Below the pieces are notes generated by a model. It was not told the origin of the DNA. It was given only the letters and a program-made list of their open reading frames with translations, and searched no databases. A program made the translations under genes and the position numbers. This document shows positions 25,126-32,448 of a DNA stretch of 32,448 bases, in pieces (the first letter of the stretch is position 1; every line of letters begins with the position of its first letter). Source of the DNA: Bacteroidota bacterium (GTDB lineage Bacteria > Bacteroidota > Bacteroidia > Chitinophagales > Chitinophagaceae); contig VBAT01000037.1 of the NCBI GenBank assembly GCA_005884665.1, positions 33,407 through 65,854 of the forward strand. The letters run 5' to 3'.

Positions 25126-25814
25126 CAGCTCTTATCTTTCAGGATGTAACCCATCCCTACCTGGGTGTGGATGATAGGATGGTCAAAGCCTTTATCTATC
25201 TTTTTCCGCAGGTAATTTACGTAAACATCTATTACGTTGGTCTTGGTATCAAAATCTATATCCCAAACATGGAGAGCAATATCGGAGCGGGAAACAACTT
25301 TGTTTTTATTACGAAGAAGGTATTCGAGGAGCTGGAATTCTTTTGCGGTAAGAGGAATAAGCTTTCCACCACGGGTCACTTCCTTGCTGTCAAGGTTCAT
25401 CTGCAGATCACCTGCCTGCAACAGGATGCCGGTTGTCACGGTCCGGTGAATGCGTTTTAACAGCGCCCGTATCCTCACCAGCAGTTCGCGAAAATCAAAT
25501 GGCTTAATAATATAATCGTCGGCGCCGGCATCGAATCCCTCTATCTTATCTTCCACGGTATTCATTGCGGTCAACATCATTACCGGTACTGCATGGTTGG
25601 ATCCACGAATAGCGCGGCATAATTCATAACCATTCATGCCGGGAAGATTTATATCCAGTAAAACCAGCTCGAAAGGCCTGCTTTGGAATATCTTCCAGCC
25701 CGTCTCGCCATCGTAGGCTACTTCGGTTGTGAACGAGTTCTCTGACAACCCCTGTTTCAACGCGTCAGCGATCTTTTTCTCATCCTCCACGATCAGTATG
25801 GGTATATCCTGCAT
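25125..25814 (-). CDS. OmpR/PhoB-family response regulator
   Basis: 229 residues from ATG 25814 (MQDIPILIVEDE). A start at 25847 would add 11 residues with no receiver-domain homology. The receiver has the acidic pocket in VEDE, phospho-acceptor D54 in LVLLDINLPG, the switch threonine in MMLTAMN and K104 in YIIKPFD. The C-terminal winged helix (about 130-228) has LTAKEFQLLEYLLRNKNKVV and TNVIDVYVNYLRKKID. A weak -7 box TACCTTTA (minus strand 25835-25828) is just upstream. It heads the regulator-kinase pair. Targets cannot be told from the sequence. Confidence 0.95.
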   Translation of the reverse strand: MQDIPILIVEDEKKIADALKQGLSENSFTTEVAYDGETGWKIFQSRPFELVLLDINLPGMNGYELCRAIRGSNHAVPVMMLTAMNTVEDKIEGFDAGADDYIIKPFDFRELLVRIRALLKRIHRTVTTGILLQAGDLQMNLDSKEVTRGGKLIPLTAKEFQLLEYLLRNKNKVVSRSDIALHVWDIDFDTKTNVIDVYVNYLRKKIDKGFDHPIIHTQVGMGYILKDKS

Positions 25815-25905
25815 TTGCTTATTTTGATAAAGGTAACGTGACCGCAAGATAGCATTTAATTAAAATGACATTAATTTACCCTTCATAATGGGCACGGAGC
25901 CTTCT

Positions 25906-25947
25906 TTCTCTGCGGTCCTCCGCGTCTTCTCAGCGGTCCTCTGTGGG
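25906..25947. repeat. 21-bp (three-heptamer) degenerate tandem repeat
   Basis: TTCTCTGCGGTCCTC (25906-25920) is repeated with one mismatch as TTCTCAGCGGTCCTC (25927-25941), a period of 21 bp or three heptamers. The copies are GC-richer than the AT-rich sequence around them. The array lies 50 nt before the trmD start in the divergent gap between the response regulator and trmD. Confidence 0.6.
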
Positions 25948-25983
25948 CAAATTCAAATTGATCCTGCGCAATTCATCTCTTTC

Positions 25984-25991
25984 TATCTTTG
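25984..25991 (+). promoter_or_regulatory. Candidate trmD -7 box, leaderless arrangement
   Basis: TATCTTTG is an exact TAnnTTTG match, identical to the dinB box. The trmD ATG at 25997 starts 6 nt after the box, again the dinB spacing, so transcription would start at or next to the first codon. The best -33 is a TTG at 25958-25960, 23 nt upstream, at the long end of the allowed range. Confidence 0.5.
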
Positions 25992-25996
25992 TAATC

Positions 25997-26677
25997 ATGA
26001 GAATAGATATTATCAGTGTTTTGCCTGAATTGCTGAAAAGCCCTTTTGAACATAGTATTATGAAAAGGGCCCAGGAAAAACAACTGCTGGAAGTCCAGGT
26101 ACATAGCCTGCGCAAATGGGCGGTAAATGATTATGGGCAGGTAGATGATTACCAGTATGGAGGAGGCGCCGGGATGGTAATGATGTGCGAACCCCTGGCT
26201 AAAGCGATCGAAGAATTATCCAAAGACCGCCGCTATGACGAGGTCATTTACCTCACTCCTGACGGCGAAACACTCAACCAAAAGATCGCCAATACGCTTT
26301 CATTAAAAGAAAACATCCTGCTTATTTGCGGCCATTATAAGGGCATTGATGAAAGGATAAGGGAACATTTCGTAACAAAAGAAATTTCAATAGGTGATTA
26401 TGTGCTTAGCGGCGGTGAACTGGCAGCTGCCGTGCTGGTAGACACGATCGGGCGCTTATTGCCAGGAGTATTGAATGATGAGACCTCTGCCCTGTTTGAT
26501 TCCTTCCAGGACAATTTACTCGCTCCCCCTGTTTATACAAGGCCGGAAGATTTCCGGGGGTGGAAGGTGCCGGATATTTTAATGAGTGGCGATCACAAAA
26601 AGATCGAAGAGTGGCGTCACAACCAATCATTGCAACGCACGAATGAAAGAAGACCCGATCTTTCTGACGAATCCTGA
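25997..26677 (+). CDS. trmD: tRNA (guanine-N1-)-methyltransferase
   Basis: 226 residues from ATG 25997 ([17 protein letters not shown]). An in-frame ATG at 25943 lies upstream in the repeat region and adds no family sequence. SPOUT trefoil-knot motifs are clear: [33 protein letters not shown] and [14 protein letters not shown], with [10 protein letters not shown] later. It makes m1G37 in tRNAs from SAM, which prevents +1 frameshifting. In most genomes trmD follows rimM; here it stands alone behind a repeat array and its own promoter. Confidence 0.96.
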   Translation: MRIDIISVLPELLKSPFEHSIMKRAQEKQLLEVQVHSLRKWAVNDYGQVDDYQYGGGAGMVMMCEPLAKAIEELSKDRRYDEVIYLTPDGETLNQKIANTLSLKENILLICGHYKGIDERIREHFVTKEISIGDYVLSGGELAAAVLVDTIGRLLPGVLNDETSALFDSFQDNLLAPPVYTRPEDFRGWKVPDILMSGDHKKIEEWRHNQSLQRTNERRPDLSDES

Positions 26678-26691
26678 ACTTTTCTTTGCTT

Positions 26692-26772
26692 TTAAAAAGG
26701 AAGAAAAAAGTAGGCTAGCAAAAAATAGTAGAGTAAAATGATTACCAGGTTCACTGCAATAGTTAGTTTCAT
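26692..26772 (-). CDS. Possible 26-residue hydrophobic small protein
   Basis: ATG 26772 to TAA 26692 encodes 26 residues. After MKLTIAVN the rest is one hydrophobic stretch of L, I, V, F, Y (NLVIILLYYFLLAYFFLPF), enough for a single membrane helix. On the minus strand TTTG lies about 45 nt upstream, with a poor -7-like TATATTG after it. No ribosome-binding site is evident. The reverse complement is A-rich, which yields F/L-rich frames by chance, so I treat this as a candidate only. Confidence 0.22.
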   Translation of the reverse strand: MKLTIAVNLVIILLYYFLLAYFFLPF

Positions 26773-26844
26773 AAGACACAGTATTTGGTAGAACAATATA
26801 ATTGCATTAGTCATGCCAAACGAAGTTTATGTCCATAGGATAAA

Positions 26845-26968
26845 TACATTTGCGCGATGAAATAACAACAAGTAGAATCTGCTGAAACCCGCTACAGGCA
26901 AGGCTAAGAGCCTAGGTACAAGTAGCTTACCCGCTGCAATAAAACATCCCGCCGGAGAAACGGGATGT
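26845..26968 (+). ncRNA. Candidate structured RNA in a 335-bp gene-free gap
   Basis: The gap 26678-27012 has no convincing gene. A perfect -7 box TACATTTG (26845-26852) would start an RNA near 26858. Downstream are nested stems: GCTAC (26891-26895)/GTAGC (26922-26926) enclosing AGGCT-AAG-AGCCT (26901-26913), then ACATCCCG/CGGGATGT (26944-26968). No good -33 element is seen, and I do not recognise a known RNA family. The last stem may instead serve as terminator for the opposite strand. Confidence 0.25.
26941..26968 (-). terminator. Probable terminator of the minus-strand polysaccharide gene
   Basis: Read on the minus strand, ACATCCCG (26968-26961), a 9-nt loop and CGGGATGT (26951-26944) form a perfect 8-bp stem followed by TTTATTG. 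It lies about 45 nt after the stop of the glycosyltransferase frame at 27013. Confidence 0.55.
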
Positions 26969-27012
26969 AGCATGAATCCAAGCAGGGTAGATTGTTAACC
27001 AGTAGCTTTTTT

Positions 27013-28359
27013 TTATCTCTTATAGACGCCTAGCGCAGCATTGGCCAATTGCGCATTGCCGGTGCGTTTTAAAACACCCCAGCCCTGCCCTTCTCCTTTA
27101 ATGGCCCTACTGATAGAACGAAATAGAATAACGTACATCAATTGCCGGTACATAAAACGTTGTGGTAGTAGCCAGGCAAGCTTAGTGAATTTTTCCTTTT
27201 CAAAACTGAACGCCAAAACCGACACGGCCAGGTCTACAAACAGGAATAACCCATAGTAGAACAGGATCTGGTTCAGGCTGGCAGGATCATGCCAGTTCCA
27301 GGCAAGACTAAAAAAGAATAACAGGTCTGCTATTGGCGCAATAATGGGCATGATGATCTGGAATAACAGGATATTTGGCAATGCTACCATTCCCAGGGCT
27401 TTATATCCCGGGTTAAAACAGGCTTCCTTATTCTTCCAGAAACTTTGCATCACTCCATAGCTCCAGCGGAAACGTTGCTTCATGAATTGATTCATTGTTT
27501 CCGGCGATTCTGTGATGGCCACAGCTTTTGAAGAATGCCGGATAATATATCCACACCGCAGGATACGGATGGTAAGATCGCAATCTTCGGCCAACGTATC
27601 AGTTGTAAATCCACCGGCAGCCTCTACTGCATCTTTACTAAAAGCGCCTATCGCCCCGGGTACAACAGTAATGCAGTTAAGATGATCAAAGGCACGACGG
27701 TCGAAATTCTGCGCGGTTGTATACTCGATAGCCTGCCATTTCGTGAGTACATTCTTTTCATTGCCGACCTTTACGTTGCCCGCCACGGCTCCTACTTCCG
27801 GATCTGCGAAATAATACATCATTTGCCTGACCGCGTCAGGTTGCAGTTGTGTGTCCGCATCTATGCAAACAAGATATTTACCATCGGCTAGATTGATCCC
27901 AAAATTGAGCGCCGAAGCCTTTCCGCCGTTTGCCTTACTGTATACTTTTACTTTCTCATTATCGGCAAAAGCATTGCTGACAATGTTGTAAGTAGCATCC
28001 GAGGAACCATCATCCACGAAGATGATCTCATAATCGGAATAATCCTGTTGAAGCAAATTGGAGATAGTATTTACTGCATTTATTTCTTCGTTGTAAGCAG
28101 GAACAATAATGCTCACCTTTCCAGGCACTAATTCAATCAAGGGCTGAACCTCTTTTTTCGAACGCCGGTATTGCAGCGTAGCCAGCAGCCCCATAAAAAC
28201 GATACGACCCAGCCCCAGTAAAATGGCCAGCCAAAAAGCGCTGTACAACAACTTCTCAAACCAATACACGAATACCTGGGCCCAACCGATCTCTTTCATC
28301 AGGTTGTTATGAACCGGTGGCATGATCGCATCTTTTGGTAACCCCAGCAAATCGGCCAC
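27013..28359 (-). CDS. 3' part: processive family 2 glycosyltransferase
   Basis: 448 residues if counted from GTG 28359. That codon is probably internal, because the frame continues upstream as the end of the NodB domain. Membrane helices at about 33-60 and several from about 335 on flank a GT-A domain with VSIIVPAYNEE, IIFVDDGSSD, CIDADTQ, LAEDCDLTIRI and QRFRWSYG (the QxxRW motif). These are the D, DxD, ED and QxxRW elements of processive synthases such as PgaC, chitin and hyaluronan synthases. It would polymerise a UDP-sugar, probably UDP-GlcNAc, across the inner membrane. As a separate protein it may still be made only if ribosomes reinitiate. Confidence 0.88.
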   Translation of the reverse strand: MADLLGLPKDAIMPPVHNNLMKEIGWAQVFVYWFEKLLYSAFWLAILLGLGRIVFMGLLATLQYRRSKKEVQPLIELVPGKVSIIVPAYNEEINAVNTISNLLQQDYSDYEIIFVDDGSSDATYNIVSNAFADNEKVKVYSKANGGKASALNFGINLADGKYLVCIDADTQLQPDAVRQMMYYFADPEVGAVAGNVKVGNEKNVLTKWQAIEYTTAQNFDRRAFDHLNCITVVPGAIGAFSKDAVEAAGGFTTDTLAEDCDLTIRILRCGYIIRHSSKAVAITESPETMNQFMKQRFRWSYGVMQSFWKNKEACFNPGYKALGMVALPNILLFQIIMPIIAPIADLLFFFSLAWNWHDPASLNQILFYYGLFLFVDLAVSVLAFSFEKEKFTKLAWLLPQRFMYRQLMYVILFRSISRAIKGEGQGWGVLKRTGNAQLANAALGVYKR

Positions 28360-28465
28360 GGATGTAAAATGGACCCCTTTATTCTTGAAATAATGTATGA
28401 TGCGTGGTAATGCCTGTACGGTCGCTTCGCGATTGCCGCCAGCATCGTGTAATAAAATGATTCCT

Positions 28466-30395
28466 TTTGAAGGATGTGATTCGTACTATCAGCATTCACT
28501 CCATGCTCTATGTCCCAGTCTTCCGGGTCAATACTTTCCCCGACCGTATAATAACTGTTTTGTTTTCCCCTGGCTACAGGTTTTAATTCGACAGCTTTCG
28601 TTGGCTCCGCATCGGCATTATATGGCGCCCTGAATAAAATAGTGCTTCGCCCCGTCGCGGCTTCAATCACCAGTCTTGTGGCCTCTGTTTCTGCTTCGGC
28701 CCTGGTAGTGCTTACTTCAGCCATATTGGGATGTGTAAAGGAATGATTGCCGATCTCGTATCCTTTGTTGTAGATGTCTTTCAATATGGGGAGATGGGCT
28801 TGTGCATTCATACCCACCACAAAAAATGAAGCAGGAACTTTTTCCCGATCCAGTATCCTGAGTATACGTGGAGTATAATCCGGGTCAGGGCCATCATCGA
28901 ACGTAAGGATCACCCTGCTCTCTTTTACAGCACCGTTGCTATCCTTCACCTGTACTTCTCCGAATCTTTTTATCACGTAACGAGTTGGCAAACTTTTATA
29001 CGTTTCTTCCGCAATAACGTTTTCGGTATTGTTCTTTTCAATATTAATAATGCCTTTTTGCGGTTCATTGACAAGATTCAACACCTCTCCTTCGAATTCA
29101 TAGTCGGGTTTTTCGCTCGTAATATCTATGGTGCTCAACTGGGAAAAATCAAACGGGCTGCGTGCAATGGCTTCGTTATTGAGATCACGCCCGTAAAATG
29201 TCCATAACCGTTCATCTTCTGATCCCAGTCTCCACAACGCCGTTCCGGCAGTGCCATATTCATCGGCAAAACGCATGATATTAAATGTACCTCCTGCATC
29301 TACAAACGATACATAATGGTGAATCTCTTTATGGTCATCATATTCAAAATTGCAGTTGTAAGAATCGTTACCAAAATCAATGGAAGCTCCATATTCCTTG
29401 GCTTCTGATAATGCCTGCTGGTACGTTACCACTTTCCCTTCTGCCCCGTCGGCCCAATCATAACCGTATGCAGCCAGGCAAAGGACGATCTTGTCTTCGG
29501 GTATACCGGCAGCGATTTCATCCAACTGCTTTTCGATCCACCGCTGATCGCAAAGTTCTCCCGGTTCACTGGTGGAATAATGCTGGTCGTAGGCCATCAG
29601 CATCAGGTAGTCATTGTACCGGTTCAGGTCAGGTATATGAAAATCCTCATTGCCTGCCGTGATATCCTGCGTAACCAGTTTCGCCTCTTTATGAAGACGT
29701 TCATACAGCTCCCTTTGAAAAAGATGCATGGCATCGACCGAATTGTCCTGCAGTTCTTCGAAATCCACATTGATCCCCTGCAGGTCGTATTTCTGCAACT
29801 TCTCTGAAATATTATCAATTAGCTTTTTTCTTCTTGCCGGATCAACCAGCACCGTATTCAAAAGCTTACCGTCAAAATCACCATCATGCTTTTCAAGATT
29901 GACATTGCTTAGCATTGGCACTATTCTCAACCCCGGTTGCGCCTTCATCAAAGTGTAGGCATCGTGATCTATTTGGGTGACCAGTGTATCTCCTCCTTTG
30001 GGATCCAGGAAAAACCATTCAGGCATGACCATGTTCAACTGGTCAATGTGATTCTGCAGTGAAAACAATGCCTGTGGATCCCAGTCGACATAAAAGGCCG
30101 CGCGTATACGAGAAGTTTTTATGCTTTTCTTTGCCTGGTGCGACCGGAGAAATTCATTAAATCCGAGGTATTTCTTGTGATCTTTTTCCGAAAGGCCTTT
30201 TACCTGGGTTCTTGCATCCAGTTTTTTATAACTCTCGGCCAAACCCGGAAGCAGAGGCTTGTATCCGTCTGCAACCGCAATCCACACAACAGGTATTAGC
30301 AACAGGATAAAAAAAAGGAACAAACGACCTGTCCACCGGAATGTATGCCAGCGCCAGCGCGATGCAGTTTGAAATACCTGTTTCTGGTGGCCCAT
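28466..30395 (-). CDS. 5' part: membrane-anchored GH18 hydrolase plus NodB deacetylase (truncated)
   Basis: 643 family-like residues, followed by an out-of-frame tail to a stop at 28299. TM helix about 23-42 anchors the protein, with the catalytic parts outside. The GH18 signature is LQGINVDFEEL, with catalytic E213 and D211. YLMLMAYDQHYS and a later ALWRLGSED fit the barrel's end. The NodB motifs are TFDDGPDPDYT (D500, D501), GNHSFTHPN (H551, H555) and LFRAPYNAD (R589), giving the metal site and catalytic base. The last NodB motif (LLHDAGG) is lost to the frameshift, so deacetylase activity of this fragment is doubtful. Likely substrate is a GlcNAc polymer, by analogy with PgaB-type and chitin-related enzymes. 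Confidence 0.82.
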
Positions 30396-30570
30396 ATTGA
30401 AAAGAAATTGCGTAAAAGTATCTAGCGCCAGCCTTGTGCGCTGTTATTTACCGGTTAACGACCAGAAACAAATCGTTAAACCTGTTGTTGATAAAGGTTT
30501 TTTGTCCGCTGGTCAAATAACAGGAAATCACCGGGGAATTGCTAAGTAGATTTAGAGTAAAGCAGGTTAT

Positions 30571-31248
30571 ATGAAAAGTCAATTCATCCTTGTCCTTACA
30601 ACACTTGTTAGTATTTCGGCCATTTCGCAAAAAGACAGCGCGACATTATTAAGAGAAGTTGAAACAAAGCTTCGCAACCATACACCGGTTTCGTCGGTGC
30701 TTGCCGATAAAACTTATGTATCACTTCACCCATTGATAAACTTCAGGGAGATGGTAAAGAAGTATTCATCTGCGGACGTTCTGAACATCGCCGCCAGTGA
30801 TGAACCAGGAAAGAAGATTAAAATAGTGGCAACGATAAGAGATAAAGACGGCAACCCGGTGTCCAATGCGATGATATACGTGTATCAAACCGATTACCGG
30901 GGTTGGTATGCTTCAGATGCGCCCCATGTTTTATTGAATGAAGGCGATTTCCGGCATGCCCGTTTATTTGGCTATGTAAAAACGGATAAGCAGGGAAAAA
31001 TTGAATTGCATACTGTTAAACCGGCAGGTTATCCCCAAAGCGAGTTGCCTGCACATATCCATGTTCATGTAACGGCAGCCGGTTATCGAGACTTCGTAAC
31101 AGAATTCCTCTTCCAGGACGATGAAAGGTTAAAAGGTGAAATATTGAACCGTGCCGTCGTTGACGGGGGCATAATAGCCAAACCCGAGACCGCTGAATCT
31201 CCGTTCGTTCAAAAATTTTCTTACGAAATTAAGTTGAGGAAAGAGTAG
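30571..31248 (+). CDS. Secreted intradiol ring-cleavage dioxygenase-like protein
   Basis: 225 residues. A signal peptide (FILVLTTLVSISAISQ) ends near residue 20. The dioxygenase core starts about residue 80 with IKIVATIRDKDGNPVSNAMI. Candidate Fe(III) ligands match the intradiol pattern of two Tyr and two His: Y113 in DYRGWYASD, Y154 in PAGYPQSELP, H162 and H164 in AHIHVHV. FGYVKTDKQGKIELHTVKP is the family's beta-strand linker. Cytoplasmic relatives open catechols; exported ones in Bacteroidota have no proven substrate. It is divergent from the polysaccharide gene and convergent with the desaturase. Upstream TAGATTTA (30547-30554) is a near -7 box. Confidence 0.82.
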   Translation: MKSQFILVLTTLVSISAISQKDSATLLREVETKLRNHTPVSSVLADKTYVSLHPLINFREMVKKYSSADVLNIAASDEPGKKIKIVATIRDKDGNPVSNAMIYVYQTDYRGWYASDAPHVLLNEGDFRHARLFGYVKTDKQGKIELHTVKPAGYPQSELPAHIHVHVTAAGYRDFVTEFLFQDDERLKGEILNRAVVDGGIIAKPETAESPFVQKFSYEIKLRKE

Positions 31249-31253
31249 GACGG

Positions 31254-31285
31254 AAACATTCCCCTACCCTCTTACAGGAATGTTT
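31254..31285. terminator. Inverted repeat at a convergent gene junction
   Basis: AAACATTCC (31254-31262) and GGAATGTTT (31277-31285) form a perfect 9-bp stem with a 14-nt loop. It spans the desaturase stop codon and begins 5 nt after the dioxygenase stop, so it could act on both transcripts. There is no T-run on either side, so simple intrinsic termination is uncertain. Confidence 0.35.
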
Positions 31286-32367
31286 GCCATGGCCATCGGT
31301 TTTTTTCCCAGTTGCTTCATCATCTTGAAATGAGAGACCAGGGATTTACTCATGGTGGGAAATGAATTGTATGGTATATTGAACTGCCTGCAGGTATCCT
31401 GTACGATTTTGCTAATAGCCGGGTAATGAACATGGCTGATCCTTGCGAACAGGTGGTGTTCGATCTGGTAATTCAACCCGCCTACGTACCAGTTTACAAA
31501 CCAGTTCCGGGGAGCGAAATTAGCGGTGGTCCTTACCTGGTGTATAGCCCATTCGTTTTCGATCAGTTTATGATCCATACCAATTGCAGCTTCAAATTCC
31601 ACATCTTCGACAACGTGTGCCAACTGGAAAACAAGTGCAAGGGCCAATCCCATGGTAACATGCATGCAGACAAAGCCAATGGCCCAGGGGCCCCAACCGA
31701 CAATAGAAACAGGGAGCGCAATGTAAAAAAAGAGATACAGGACTTTACTTGCCCAAAAGATGATATGCTCTTTCGTGCTCATTTTTTGCAAGGGAGTCAC
31801 TAATATCTTCTGTTTAAAATACTTGTTGAAGTCCATGATAAAGACCCAGGCCAGCGAGGTGATGCAGTATACGAGCACCACATAAATATGCTGGAAGCGA
31901 TGGGCCGGTACCCATTTCTGAGTAGAGCAATGACGCATTAGCGGGCTTTTCGCGATGTCGTCATCAATGCCATCGACATTCGTATAGGTATGATGAAGAA
32001 TATTATGTTTGAATTTCCAGATAAATGCGTTGCCTCCAAGTGCGTTTAGAGAATATCCAACCGTCTCGTTCACCCATTTTTTGCTGGAATAGCTGCCGTG
32101 ACAGGCATCATGCATCATATTGAACCCAATGCTTGCCATGATTAACCCCAACAGGCCCGCCAGGAGTATTGCCGGGAGTGCCGGCAGAGATACTGTAAGT
32201 AAAATGATGTATAATGCGATTGCAGATGGTACCAGGATCAGCGCTTTGCTGTATAACCTCCAGTCACCCGTCTTCCTGATATTGTTAGTAGAAAAATAAT
32301 TCTCGACATTGTTCTTAAGAGAAGTATAGAAAATACTATTCTTATTATTGAAGGTTACTCTGGACAT
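31264..32367 (-). CDS. Membrane fatty acid desaturase
   Basis: 367 residues. The three histidine boxes of acyl-lipid/acyl-CoA desaturases are present: HDACHGS (86-92), HNILHH (121-126) and QIEHH (301-305). The QIEHH form is typical of front-end desaturases, although the N-terminal cytochrome b5 domain of eukaryotic members is absent. Membrane segments lie at about 44-80 (two helices), about 160-180 and about 205-250. It is a di-iron enzyme of the inner membrane that introduces a cis double bond using oxygen and an external electron donor, adjusting membrane fluidity. The remaining 81 nt upstream show no clear promoter; the right edge may cut it. Confidence 0.92.
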   Translation of the reverse strand: MSRVTFNNKNSIFYTSLKNNVENYFSTNNIRKTGDWRLYSKALILVPSAIALYIILLTVSLPALPAILLAGLLGLIMASIGFNMMHDACHGSYSSKKWVNETVGYSLNALGGNAFIWKFKHNILHHTYTNVDGIDDDIAKSPLMRHCSTQKWVPAHRFQHIYVVLVYCITSLAWVFIMDFNKYFKQKILVTPLQKMSTKEHIIFWASKVLYLFFYIALPVSIVGWGPWAIGFVCMHVTMGLALALVFQLAHVVEDVEFEAAIGMDHKLIENEWAIHQVRTTANFAPRNWFVNWYVGGLNYQIEHHLFARISHVHYPAISKIVQDTCRQFNIPYNSFPTMSKSLVSHFKMMKQLGKKPMAMANIPVRG

Positions 32368-32448
32368 ATGTATTGAGGCTTTTATAAGATAAATGGACTA
32401 TTATAACATGCAGCTGGTTTGGTGATAAATTCAGTGGTTTCGTTCCTG

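Larger units (their letters stand above)
27013..30395 (-). pseudogene. GH18 - polysaccharide deacetylase - GT2 fusion, split by a 1-nt frameshift
   Basis: Restoring one base gives a single frame of 1,127 residues from ATG 30395. Order: N-terminal membrane helix (about 23-42), GH18-like hydrolase (about 95-400), NodB deacetylase (about 490-680), then a processive GT2 synthase with membrane helices. The frame breaks in the NodB domain at a run of four T's on the plus strand (28465-28468). The 5' frame reads ...TNHILQ, then goes wrong. The correct continuation, KGIILLHDAGGNREATV, lies in the -1 frame and runs straight into the glycosyltransferase. A run of five would restore it. The combination hydrolase, deacetylase and synthase recalls PgaB plus PgaC of poly-GlcNAc export. 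The break may be a sequencing error, a phase-variable tract or a true lesion. Confidence 0.85.

Noticed and set aside
25943..25996. Upstream ATG for trmD at 25943
   Set aside because: The added 18 residues are outside the family and overlie the 21-bp repeat and the -7 box; TrmD proteins begin MRIDI-like.
26858..26968. tRNA, SRP RNA or riboswitch in the 335-bp gap
   Set aside because: No cloverleaf, no conserved SRP tetraloop helix and no ligand-binding core that I recognise; only generic stems.
28299..28465. C-terminal tail of the 698-codon hydrolase-deacetylase frame as real protein
   Set aside because: The tail has no similarity to NodB domains, while the correct NodB ending is in the -1 frame over the same bases.
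28459..28475. Programmed -1 ribosomal frameshift as the main explanation for the split enzyme
   Set aside because: CUU CAA AAG lacks a full slippery heptamer (A AAA AAG type) and I see no strong stem just downstream; a homopolymer indel is simpler.
32368..32448. TATAAT sequence as promoter of the desaturase
   Set aside because: The E. coli -10 consensus is not used by the primary sigma of this phylum, and no TAnnTTTG box accompanies it.

Overview
The window looks like a chromosomal stretch from a member of the Bacteroidota, most likely family Chitinophagaceae. The evidence is: a short primary sigma factor of the Bacteroidota type without region 1.1; several candidate promoters matching the phylum consensus (TTTG or TTG, about 17-23 nt, then TAnnTTTG); a secreted protein with a type IX secretion (Por) style C-terminal domain; and a GH18-deacetylase-glycosyltransferase fusion. 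Base composition is moderate and genes are tightly packed. No rRNA, tRNA, CRISPR array, transposase or prophage gene was seen.

Layout. 1-12.9 kb is a nitrite/sulfur assimilation and redox block. It holds the 5' part of nirB (cut by the left edge); a divergent Crp/Fnr regulator with four N-terminal cysteines; a siroheme nitrite/sulfite reductase fused to a HEPN-like C-terminal domain; a small secreted T9SS-type protein; and a minus-strand run reading CDF metal transporter, OsmC, Rrf2 regulator, 1-Cys peroxiredoxin, cysH, cysD, cysN, cobA. A Tat-exported superoxide dismutase and an LptF/LptG permease precede it. The parts fit together. CysDN makes APS, CysH is the Fe-S APS-reducing type so no APS kinase is needed, the siroheme enzyme reduces sulfite or nitrite, and CobA supplies the siroheme precursor. 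The cysteine-bearing Rrf2 and Fnr-like proteins are the obvious redox or Fe-S sensors.

14.4-26.7 kb is a housekeeping block: a hypothetical gene, a START-like protein, rpoD, ffh, rpsP, rimM, then two minus-strand unknowns, dinB, a broken M20 dipeptidase, an Hsp15-like S4 protein, an OmpR-type two-component system and trmD. The usual rpsP-rimM-trmD cluster is therefore split: an intrinsic terminator lies between rpsP and rimM, and about 6.6 kb lies between rimM and trmD.

27.0-32.4 kb is an envelope/polysaccharide and lipid segment: a very large GH18-NodB-GT2 polysaccharide enzyme broken by one missing base in a homopolymer, a secreted intradiol-dioxygenase-like protein, and a fatty acid desaturase.

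The most unusual signal is a set of short intergenic arrays with a 7-bp period but different heptamer sequences at each locus (around 4959, 18138, 20510, 20595/20624, 23328 and 25906). One is interrupted by a perfect GC-rich hairpin and seems to donate the -33 element of the dinB promoter. Other points worth attention are a 15-bp dyad over the promoter of the peroxiredoxin-cys operon, a helically phased triple half-site before the Fnr-like gene, and apparently leaderless dinB and trmD transcripts.
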